Shown piece after piece: positions 1 to 5,564 of a stretch of 12,295 nucleotides of DNA. The stretch lies in the NCBI GenBank assembly GCA_016207465.1, contig JACQPP010000055.1:1-12295 (forward strand), in the 5' to 3' direction. Under the pieces are notes generated by a model. That model did no database searches. It had not been told where the DNA came from and saw only the letters and a program-made list of their open reading frames with translations. The translations under genes and the position numbers were made by a program. The number at the start of each line of letters is the position of its first letter. The first letter of the stretch is position 1. The DNA is from Methanobacteriota archaeon. Its GTDB lineage: Archaea > Halobacteriota > Syntropharchaeia > JACQPP01.

Positions 1-175
1 CCAGGGGGGCCTCCGGGCGGGGCCGGGGGGCATCGAGGGCGTGGGTCACGTAGGGGGCGTAGCAGTAGTGGCAGCCAATCTCGCACCCCCGGTAGGGGTT
101 GAGGGCGTAGGCGAGGCCCGGCATCGCGGAGGGAGAGAGAGCGGACCGGGCCTCCACCCTCCGGATGCGCGTCAT
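1..175 (-). CDS. Radical SAM protein, SplB-like (partial, N-terminus only)
   Basis: Reading the minus strand from an ATG at 175 gives 58 residues before the gene leaves the window. Residues 30-40 read GCEIGCHYCYA, the C-x3-C-x2-C cluster of radical SAM enzymes (C31, C35, C38) that ligates a 4Fe-4S cluster and binds S-adenosylmethionine. The lead-in LNPYRGC is typical of the archaeal and bacterial SPL/Rv2578c-like radical SAM group, often annotated as DNA repair photolyase. The ATG overlaps the nreA stop by 4 nt (ATGA), so translation is probably coupled. The substrate is unknown. The repair neighbour fits a nucleic-acid role, but that is inference. The name of the exact subfamily is less sure than the radical SAM call because the C-terminal three quarters lie outside the window. 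Confidence 0.87.
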   Translation of the reverse strand, partial: MTRIRRVEARSALSPSAMPGLAYALNPYRGCEIGCHYCYAPYVTHALDAPRPRPEAPL

Positions 176-1473
176 TCCTGGATGGCGGCGTATTCGGTGA
201 GCCGCCTCTGCCGCAGGTGGTCGGTGAGGACCGCGCTCTTCGCAATCCAGGTGTCCATGGGGATGTCGAGCTTGGTCTGGATGTGGGCGAGGGTCTCCCG
301 CAGGGTGTCGAACCTCCGCGGGGGCAGGCGGAGGGCCTCCCGCACCGTCTCCCGCACATTCCAGACTCCCACGGGCATGATGTAGCCGGGGTGGGCCTCC
401 CGCAGGATGACCACCTTGGCCTGGCGGCGGACCCGGGTGAGGTATTCCCCCACCGCGAGCCTCGCGGCGTAGTAGCATCCCCCGATTTCCGCGTAGGTGG
501 TGCGCCCCTCGTAGAACTCGTGGCTGGCGAGGATGACGGTGCGCTGCCCGATGGGGTTCCAGATGGTGTTCGGATACCAGGCCTCGATGAGCTCATAGGA
601 CCACTCGAAGGGCATCATCAGGACCAGGAACCGGTTGTCCAGGTTGCCCGCCTCGAAGAGCAGGAACTCGTTCAGGATGGGGTGGTCCCGGATGCGCTTC
701 ACCATCTCGATGCCGATGGCGGAGTCCACGGCGGTGATGGACCAGCGGGTGGGCACGAAGTGGCGGTTCCGGCCGAGGCCGAAGAGCCCCGCGCTGAAGG
801 CCCGCTGAATCTGGGAGACCCGCAGGCCATCCCGGTAGAGCCCCAGCACCGCCCCCCGGGCCTTCAGGTCCCGGTCCCCATAGGCCCGCTCGATGCGGCG
901 CTCTACCTTCACATTGTCCACATCGAATTTTTCAAGGGGTGCAGATGGTCCGAAGGGCTGTATCTCATCGGAGAGGAGGATGCGCCCCGCGGGCTTCCGG
1001 GAAAACCGGGCCTCGATGTCCGCCGGCTCCGCCGCCATGGCCAGCTCCCGCGTCTGGTCCACCAGCCGCCCCGCCCCCTCCACATTGTAGGCATCCACCC
1101 GGTGCTTCCCCCGCACCAGCGAGAACCGGAACCCCACGATTTCCTCGATGGAACGCCCCAGCCACCCCTCCGGGATGTCCATGTGGGCCGTGTCCCCCGA
1201 GACCGGGGGCACCAGAGGGCCCACCGACACCTTCGGATACCCATAGCGCCCCACGAAAATCCCGGGGGGAGAGGCCCCCGACAGGTCCAGCCGGTCCAGC
1301 AGAGGGGCAGTCTGCCGCTGGATGTATGTCTTCACCAGGATGGGACACCGCTCCTTCCCGCAGAGCAGATGGGCCCCCTTGCAGGAGACGCAGATGGAGT
1401 CCCCCCCCGCCCGGAACACCTCCTCCGCCTCCCGGGGGCTCAGCAGAGGAACCAAGGCGGATTGAGGGCTCAT
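172..1473 (-). CDS. nreA: Nre-family archaeal DNA repair protein (NreA-like)
   Basis: This 433-residue protein matches the archaeal Nre family, which acts in DNA damage repair and, in Haloferax volcanii, works with PCNA. Near the N-terminus C28, C31, C38 and C43 form a C-x2-C-x6-C-x4-C zinc-binding cluster within CVSCKGAHLLCGKERCP. It is followed by the conserved stretch PGIFVGRYGYPKVSVGPL. The last residues, QRRLTEYA (about 422-429), resemble a PCNA-interacting PIP box with tyrosine in place of the first phenylalanine. An upstream ATG in the same frame would give 488 residues, but that extension is glycine/proline-rich and overlaps a convincing membrane-protein gene. The ATG at 1473 instead makes a 4-nt ATGA overlap with that gene. 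It is the middle gene of a three-gene operon. Family assignment is confident; the exact repair reaction is not known. Confidence 0.92.
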   Translation of the reverse strand: MSPQSALVPLLSPREAEEVFRAGGDSICVSCKGAHLLCGKERCPILVKTYIQRQTAPLLDRLDLSGASPPGIFVGRYGYPKVSVGPLVPPVSGDTAHMDIPEGWLGRSIEEIVGFRFSLVRGKHRVDAYNVEGAGRLVDQTRELAMAAEPADIEARFSRKPAGRILLSDEIQPFGPSAPLEKFDVDNVKVERRIERAYGDRDLKARGAVLGLYRDGLRVSQIQRAFSAGLFGLGRNRHFVPTRWSITAVDSAIGIEMVKRIRDHPILNEFLLFEAGNLDNRFLVLMMPFEWSYELIEAWYPNTIWNPIGQRTVILASHEFYEGRTTYAEIGGCYYAARLAVGEYLTRVRRQAKVVILREAHPGYIMPVGVWNVRETVREALRLPPRRFDTLRETLAHIQTKLDIPMDTWIAKSAVLTDHLRQRRLTEYAAIQE

Positions 1474-1661
1474 GGGTGCTTCACCCCCCTCCAGGCGCGC
1501 CCCAGGATGGAGAGGGCCACCAGCCCAATCCCCCCCATGACCAGGGCCACCGCCGCCACCGGATGCACAAAGGAGAGGAGGAGGAACACCAGGAGCAACA
1601 CCACCAGGAGGAGCGCAATCCCCCCGGCCCCCGGGCATGCTGGTCGTCCATCGTCCCCCAT
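1470..1661 (-). CDS. Small two-helix membrane protein upstream of nreA
   Basis: This 63-residue protein has two strongly hydrophobic segments, about residues 13-32 (rich in Leu/Val) and 35-54, separated by His-Pro. Its basic C-terminus is GRAWRGVKHP. The codons have strong G/C at third positions like the neighbouring genes, and the stop overlaps the nreA start (ATGA), so it looks like a real first gene of the operon. A TATA-like element centred about 28 bp upstream of the ATG supports this start. I do not recognise a family. It could anchor something at the membrane or be a small membrane regulator, but the sequence gives no direct function. The positive residues at the C-terminal end suggest both termini face the cytoplasm. 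Confidence 0.7.
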   Translation of the reverse strand: MGDDGRPACPGAGGIALLLVVLLLVFLLLSFVHPVAAVALVMGGIGLVALSILGRAWRGVKHP

Positions 1662-1686
1662 CTACCCAACGTGGGAAACCCGGATG

Positions 1687-1698
1687 GATAACCTTTCC
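1687..1698 (-). promoter_or_regulatory. Putative archaeal promoter of the nreA operon
   Basis: On the minus strand the sequence GGAAAGGTTATC lies with its A+T-rich part centred about 28 bp upstream of the ATG at 1661. A purine-rich BRE-like stretch precedes it. The spacing predicts a transcript starting at or within a few bases of the start codon. The TATA box is weak, so the call rests mainly on spacing. Confidence 0.45.
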
Positions 1699-1733
1699 CC
1701 AGGCGGGGCGAAACTACTCCCCCCTGGCCGGCC

Positions 1734-1761
1734 AACGCCACCCTCTCAGGAGGGTGGCGTT
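1734..1761. repeat. Perfect 12-bp hairpin with TCAG loop
   Basis: AACGCCACCCTC (1734-1745) and GAGGGTGGCGTT (1750-1761) are exact reverse complements around a 4-base TCAG loop. It lies upstream of the nreA operon promoter in the divergent intergenic region. No T-tract follows on the plus strand, so it is not a standard terminator there. It could be an operator, an RNA stem or a mobile-element remnant. Confidence 0.8.
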
Positions 1762-1819
1762 CAGGTCTAACGAAGGCCGCCCCACGAGGGAACATCAGGA
1801 GATTTGGGAATTAATTCGG

Positions 1820-1829
1820 AGAACCTTTA
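1820..1829 (+). promoter_or_regulatory. Putative promoter of a small intergenic transcript
   Basis: AGAACCTTTA has the look of an archaeal BRE-TATA element and is one of the few A+T-rich spots here. Just upstream (1808-1817) is the perfect palindrome GAATTAATTC, a possible operator. The expected start site is near 1852. The only ATG close by (1829) lies inside the box itself, so a non-coding product is more likely than a peptide. Confidence 0.35.
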
Positions 1830-1851
1830 TGGCCCCAGCCGGGGTAGATAG

Positions 1852-1961
1852 CAGTGAAGATAACGCGAGGCGGTTCATCCAAGTTCCGAGCCCTCCTTTC
1901 CTCCCAACCTCTCCCCCTTGGGGCCCGGGCCGCCTCGCTTAACTTTTCTTTTCTCTTTTGC
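1852..1961 (+). ncRNA. Candidate small structured RNA with T-rich end
   Basis: GCGAGGCGG (1865-1873) is an exact reverse complement of CCGCCTCGC (1930-1938). Two further G-T pairs and one C-G pair could extend the stem inward. The right arm is followed at once by a T-rich tract (1939-1959) containing several TTTT runs, which is what an archaeal terminator looks like. A TATA-like element sits about 26 bp upstream of 1852. Together these outline a transcript of about 100 nt. It matches no RNA family I know. The stem could arise by chance in GC-rich DNA and the T-tract also belongs to the palindromic element, so this remains a hypothesis. Confidence 0.3.
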
Positions 1962-2052
1962 TACGCCCGACGCTTCGCATCAGGCTAACGGCGGTCTCGC
2001 GTTGTGCTTCGCAAAACGCGAGACCGCCTGCAAAAGAGAAAAGAAAACTTAA
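1939..2052. repeat. Palindromic MITE-like element bounded by TTAA, with two nested hairpins
   Basis: An 18-bp arm at 1944-1961 is an exact reverse complement of 2030-2047. Each arm is flanked on its outer side by TTAA (1939-1942 and 2049-2052) after one unpaired base. Inside lie two hairpins. The first is imperfect (about 1964-1985) and pairs fully on the minus strand if G-T wobbles are allowed. The second is a perfect 14-bp stem (1990-2003 with 2015-2028). Both carry GCTTCGC at the tip, which on the minus strand is GCGAAGC, a known exceptionally stable DNA mini-hairpin. The layout resembles a non-autonomous mobile element with TTAA target duplications, or a recognition structure folding as single-stranded DNA. 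No transposase gene is present. Confidence 0.6.
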
Positions 2053-2103
2053 CCAAAGAAAAGAGAAAAGACATAAAAAGTCAGAAAGAAACGCGAAAAG
2101 TTG

Positions 2104-2131
2104 GGAAAGAGCATATTACCCCCTTTTGGGG
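2104..2131 (+). promoter_or_regulatory. Promoter of sugar-nucleotide operon A with hairpin at the start site
   Basis: GGGAAAGAGCATATTA supplies a purine-rich BRE and a TATA box centred about 29-30 bp upstream of the ATG at 2145, predicting a nearly leaderless mRNA. Directly downstream, CCCC-TTTT-GGGG (2120-2131) is an inverted repeat between the TATA box and the start, a position where a repressor could block initiation. The regulator is unknown. Confidence 0.55.
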
Positions 2132-2144
2132 ATATACCCCGCCC

Positions 2145-3173
2145 ATGGCATCCCGCAAGGCCCCGGGGAAGAAATCCGGCGTGGTGGGGCTGGTTCTCTG
2201 CGGGGGGATGGGCAAGCGCCTCCGCCCCCTCACCGACCAGGTCCCCAAGCCCCTGGTGGAAATCCAGAAGGGCTACACCATCCTGGACCGCCAGCTGCTG
2301 GAGTTCCTCCACGCGGGCATCTCCCGGGTGGTCCTGCTGACCGGCCACCTGGGGGACAAGATTGAGGCCCGCTATGGGCGGAGGTGGCGGGGGCTCTCCA
2401 TCGACTACAACGTGGAGGAGGAGCCCCGGGGGACCCTCTACGCCATCCGCGAGGGGATGGCCCGCGCCGGGACCGACGCGGTGGTCCGCAACGGCGATGT
2501 GGTGGCCGATGTCAACCTGAAGAAGATGGTGGAGGTCTATCGCCGCTCGGGCCGCCCCGCCCTCATGTACGTGACCCGGATGCGGAGCCCCTACGGCCTC
2601 GTGGACCTCGAGGGGGAGCGCATCCGCCGGTTCCGCGAGAAGCCCCTCCTGGAGCACTACATCAACGGGGGCGTCTACTGCCTCTCCCCCGGGATATCCT
2701 TCAACGGCTACGAGGGGGGCGACATCGAGAAGACCCTCTTCCCCACCCTCGCCGAGTCAGGCCGTCTCGGCGCCTACCAGGAGGAGGGATTCTGGATGGC
2801 CATCGACACCCTCAAAGACCTGGAGGAGGTCCGCAAGGAATACTCCAACCGCGAGGACAAGCCCTGGGGATACGAGAAGGTCCTCGTCAGCACCGACAAA
2901 TACCTCACCAAGGAACTCTACATCCGCGAGGGATACCGCACCAGCGTCCACTACCACAAGGAGAAGGACGAGACCCTCTACGTGGTCCACGGGACCCTCG
3001 TGGTGGAGTTCGAGGGGGGCAAGAAGAAGACCTTCAGCAAGAACGACAAGTTCCGCATCACCCCCGGCATGGTCCACAGCCTCATCGCCCAGGAGAACGT
3101 CCTCCTCCAGGAGTTCTCCACCCCCCACCTCCACGACACCGTCCGGAAGAAGGACTTCTACGGCCGCCCCTGA
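2145..3173 (+). CDS. Sugar-1-phosphate nucleotidyltransferase fused to a cupin domain
   Basis: This 342-residue protein joins an N-terminal nucleotidyltransferase (about residues 12-235) to a C-terminal cupin (about 240-342). The first domain has the signature LVLCGGMGKRLRPLT (16-30), the lysine of VPKPL (K35) and the metal-binding aspartate in NGD (D118). The cupin resembles the type II mannose-6-phosphate isomerase domain: PWGYEKVL, then H269, H271 and E276 of VHYHKEKDE, and the later H311 of PGMVH, a metal site. Bacterial ManC proteins have the same order but are much longer (about 470-480 residues), so this is a compact version. The sugar could be mannose or another hexose or heptose phosphate and cannot be fixed. 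A start at 2004 in the same frame would read through the palindromic element; 2145 has the right promoter spacing. First gene of a three-gene operon. Confidence 0.85.
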   Translation: MASRKAPGKKSGVVGLVLCGGMGKRLRPLTDQVPKPLVEIQKGYTILDRQLLEFLHAGISRVVLLTGHLGDKIEARYGRRWRGLSIDYNVEEEPRGTLYAIREGMARAGTDAVVRNGDVVADVNLKKMVEVYRRSGRPALMYVTRMRSPYGLVDLEGERIRRFREKPLLEHYINGGVYCLSPGISFNGYEGGDIEKTLFPTLAESGRLGAYQEEGFWMAIDTLKDLEEVRKEYSNREDKPWGYEKVLVSTDKYLTKELYIREGYRTSVHYHKEKDETLYVVHGTLVVEFEGGKKKTFSKNDKFRITPGMVHSLIAQENVLLQEFSTPHLHDTVRKKDFYGRP

Positions 3174-3175
3174 CC

Positions 3176-4414
3176 ATGGCCCGCCTCAGCATCTTGGGCA
3201 CCGGCTACGTGGGCCTCGTCACCGGACTCTGCTTCTCCGAACTCGGCCACCGGGTCACCTGCATCGACATTGACCCCCGCCGCATCTCCCTCCTCCGCCG
3301 GGGGAAATCCCCCATCTACGAGCCCAGTGTGGACCGCCTCCTCAAAAAGCACCTGGGCAAGCGGTTCCAGGCCACCACGGACTACGATGGGGTCCGGGGG
3401 ACCGAGGCCACATTCCTCGCCATCGGCACCCCCTCGGCCCGCGACGGCTCCATTGACCTCACCTGGATGCGCCAGGCCGTCGCCTCCCTCGCCCGCGTCG
3501 CCCCGCGGGACCACCGGGTCGTCATGAAGTCAACCGTCGTGCCGGGCACCACCGGGTCCCTCGTGGCCCCCCATTTTCCCCGCGCCGCGGTGAACCCCGA
3601 GTTCCTCAAGGAGGGCAGCGCCGTGGCGGACTTCATGCACCCCGACCGCATCGTCGTCGGAAGCCGCCGGGCCAGCGACGGAAAATTCGTGGAATCCCTC
3701 TACCGGTCCATCCGGGCCCCCCGCGTGCACACCGACCTCTCCACCGCCGAGATGATAAAATACGCCTCCAACGCCTTCCTCGCCCTCAAAATCTCCTACG
3801 CCAACGAACTCGGCAACCTCTGCAAGACACTGGGCATCGACACCTACCAGGTGATGGACGGGGCCGGCCTCGACCGGCGCATCGGCCGCGCCTTCCTAAA
3901 TGCCGGGGCCGGATTCGGGGGCTCCTGCTTCCCCAAGGACGTGCGCGCCCTCGCCCGCCAGGCCCGCCGGCGGGGGGTCCCCCTGCGGCTCCTGGAGACC
4001 ACCCTCCGAATCAACGAGGCCCAGCCCCGGCGGGCCCTGGACCTCCTCCGAGGCCACCTTGGACCCCTCCGGGGCAAGCGGGTGGCGGTCCTCGGCCTCG
4101 CCTTCAAGCCCCACACCGACGACATCCGCGAGTCCCGCGCCATCCCCGTCCTGCGGGGGCTCCTGCGGGCCGGGGCCCGGGTGACTGCCCACGACCCCCA
4201 GGCCAACGAGAACATGAAACGCCTGCTCCCCCGGGTCCGGTATGCCGACTCCATCCCGGAGGCCCTCCGAGGGGCCCACGGGTGCATCGTGATGACCGAA
4301 TGGCCCCAGTTCGCCCGACTCCCCACCGGCCTCATGGCGAGGCCCGTGGTGGTGGACGGCCGCCGCATCGTCGCCCCCGGAAAAGGGATGATATACGAGG
4401 GCATCGCATGGTAG
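3176..4414 (+). CDS. ugd: UDP-glucose 6-dehydrogenase
   Basis: This 412-residue cytosolic enzyme oxidises UDP-glucose to UDP-glucuronate with two NAD+. It starts with the Rossmann motif GTGYVGL (8-14). The middle carries STVVPGTT and NPEFLKEGSAVADFMHPDRI (140-159), the latter strongly diagnostic for UDP-glucose rather than UDP-ManNAc dehydrogenases. K205 of FLALKISYANE and the catalytic C251 of GAGFGGSCFPKD are in the expected places, and the C-terminal domain has VLGLAFKPHTDDIRES. Length is normal for the family. The start codon follows the upstream stop by 2 bp, so the genes are co-transcribed. The product is the substrate for the decarboxylase in the next operon, and the gene immediately downstream probably supplies UDP-glucose. 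Very little doubt about the reaction class; UDP-glucose is the best substrate by motif. Confidence 0.93.
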   Translation: MARLSILGTGYVGLVTGLCFSELGHRVTCIDIDPRRISLLRRGKSPIYEPSVDRLLKKHLGKRFQATTDYDGVRGTEATFLAIGTPSARDGSIDLTWMRQAVASLARVAPRDHRVVMKSTVVPGTTGSLVAPHFPRAAVNPEFLKEGSAVADFMHPDRIVVGSRRASDGKFVESLYRSIRAPRVHTDLSTAEMIKYASNAFLALKISYANELGNLCKTLGIDTYQVMDGAGLDRRIGRAFLNAGAGFGGSCFPKDVRALARQARRRGVPLRLLETTLRINEAQPRRALDLLRGHLGPLRGKRVAVLGLAFKPHTDDIRESRAIPVLRGLLRAGARVTAHDPQANENMKRLLPRVRYADSIPEALRGAHGCIVMTEWPQFARLPTGLMARPVVVDGRRIVAPGKGMIYEGIAW

Positions 4415-4424
4415 GAGAGAGACG

Positions 4425-5429
4425 ATGAAGGTCTTGATTCCGGCGGCGGGCACCGGCACGCGGCTCTACCCCCACACCCACACCAAGCCCAAGGCCATGA
4501 TATTCGTGGCCGGGAAGCCCCTCATCGGCCACATCCTCGACCGCCTCGCCCCCCTCCGCCCCGAGGAGGTCATCGTGGTGGTGGGATACATGCGGGAGCG
4601 CCTGGTGGACTACGTGAAGCGGGACTACGGGCGCAGGTTCCGCCGCCTCACCTTCGTCCCCCAGGAGGAGCAACTGGGCCTCGGCCACGCGGTCCACGCG
4701 GCCGCCGGGGCCATCGGGGAGAGCCCTCTGATGATTGCCCTCGGAGACATGATATTCAAGGCAGGATACCGGGAGTTCCTGGCGGCCCACCGCCGGAACC
4801 GCTGCGGGGGCTCCATCGGCGTCAAGCGGGTGGACGACCCCCGCCACTACGGCATCGCGGTCCTGGACCGCCGGGGCCGCATCCGGCGCCTGGTGGAGAA
4901 GCCCCGCCGGAGCCCCAGCCGCTGGGGCATCGCGGGCATCTACATCCTCGAAGAGCCCCGACCCCTCCTGGAGACCCTCGCGGAGATGGCCTCCCGCCCC
5001 CTGGCCCCCGGCCGCGAATACCAGCTCACCGACGCCCTCCAGCGCCTCGTCGAGGGGGGGGCCCACCTGCGGACCTTCGAGGTCTCCGAGTGGTACGACT
5101 GCGGGCGCAAGGAGTCCCTCCTCGACGCCAACCGCAACCTTCTCCGTGAACTTAGGGCCAAGAACCACCACCCCTATCCCACGGCAGTATTCCTCCCCCC
5201 GGTGGCCATCGGCCGGGGGGCCGTCATCCGCCACAGCGTCATCGGCCCCAATGTCTCCGTGGGGGACGGGGCCACCATCGAGCACAGCGTGGTGGAGGAC
5301 TCCATCATCGGCGCGGGCTCCACCCTCCAGCACCTCGAACTCCACGGCTCGGTGGTGGGGGACCACGCCCGGGTCAGCGGCCGCTTCCAGAGCCTCAACA
5401 TCGGGGACTCCTCCACCCTGGAGCTATGA
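4425..5429 (+). CDS. Glucose-1-phosphate nucleotidyltransferase with left-handed beta-helix tail (probable UTP type)
   Basis: This 334-residue protein makes a nucleotide sugar from glucose 1-phosphate. The N-terminal catalytic domain shows IPAAGTGTRLYP (5-16), KPKAM (21-25), the base-binding stretch EEQLGLGHAV (81-90) and the metal aspartate D108 of LGDM. From about residue 250 it has hexapeptide-type repeats (VAIGRGAVI, SVIGPNVSVGDGATIEHSVV), a left-handed beta-helix. This architecture is common in archaeal enzymes labelled dTTP- or UTP-glucose-1-phosphate transferases. No other rhamnose-pathway gene is seen and ugd is directly upstream, so UTP use is the better guess. It begins 10 bp after the ugd stop, with a GGAGAG stretch just before the start that may act as a ribosome binding site, in contrast to the leaderless first genes. 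Nucleotide and sugar specificity are inferred. Confidence 0.87.
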   Translation: MKVLIPAAGTGTRLYPHTHTKPKAMIFVAGKPLIGHILDRLAPLRPEEVIVVVGYMRERLVDYVKRDYGRRFRRLTFVPQEEQLGLGHAVHAAAGAIGESPLMIALGDMIFKAGYREFLAAHRRNRCGGSIGVKRVDDPRHYGIAVLDRRGRIRRLVEKPRRSPSRWGIAGIYILEEPRPLLETLAEMASRPLAPGREYQLTDALQRLVEGGAHLRTFEVSEWYDCGRKESLLDANRNLLRELRAKNHHPYPTAVFLPPVAIGRGAVIRHSVIGPNVSVGDGATIEHSVVEDSIIGAGSTLQHLELHGSVVGDHARVSGRFQSLNIGDSSTLEL

Positions 5430-5460
5430 AGATGCTCTCTCCTTCAGCGCAACAACGAAT

Positions 5461-5525
5461 CCGCAGATTGCACAGATTACACAGATGTTATTCTCCGGAA
5501 TCTGCGCCATCTGCGGAATCTGCGG
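5461..5525. repeat. Imperfect inverted repeat built of CAGATT-type tandem units
   Basis: The left arm (5461-5486) holds three 9-bp units, CCGCAGATT, GCACAGATT and ACACAGATG. The right arm (5500-5525) holds the reverse form, ATCTGCGCC, ATCTGCGGA and ATCTGCGG. The arms match at 21 of 26 positions. Four of the five mismatches are A/G differences that become G-T pairs when the minus strand folds. The loop is 13 bp. Similar CCGCAGATT-rich sequences recur in many environmental genomes as dispersed intergenic repeats. It sits exactly between operons A and B. Confidence 0.8.
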
Positions 5526-5526
5526 A

Positions 5527-5540
5527 TAAACCCATATTGC
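5527..5540 (+). promoter_or_regulatory. Promoter of sugar-nucleotide operon B
   Basis: AAACCCATATTGC gives a TATA-like box centred about 29 bp before the ATG at 5565, directly after the inverted repeat. This spacing matches the other operon heads in the window and predicts a leaderless transcript. Operon B can therefore be transcribed independently of operon A. Confidence 0.5.
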
Positions 5541-5564
5541 CCAACTTGGGGGACGGTCTTTAGC

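Noticed and set aside
217..1770. 517-codon open frame on the plus strand
   Set aside because: It is antisense to nreA and the small membrane gene. Its translation is proline/glycine/histidine-rich, as expected from the shadow of a GC-rich gene.
1829..1942. 37-codon peptide starting within the intergenic TATA-like box
   Set aside because: The ATG lies inside the presumed TATA element and the peptide is proline-rich with no features, so a non-coding product is more plausible.
1937..2052. Resemblance to integron attC sites (GCTTAAC and GTTAAG-like ends around a hairpin)
   Set aside because: The match follows simply from TTAA at both ends. The cores are not in attC orientation relative to the stem, and no integrase or gene cassettes are present.
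4332..5366. 344-codon minus-strand open frame
   Set aside because: It is antisense to the nucleotidyltransferase gene, with a composition dominated by Gly, Val, Asp, Glu, Pro and His, which is a shadow.
5461..5525. CRISPR-like short repeats
   Set aside because: The repeated units are 9 bp, contiguous and inverted half-way. There are no spacers, leader or cas genes.
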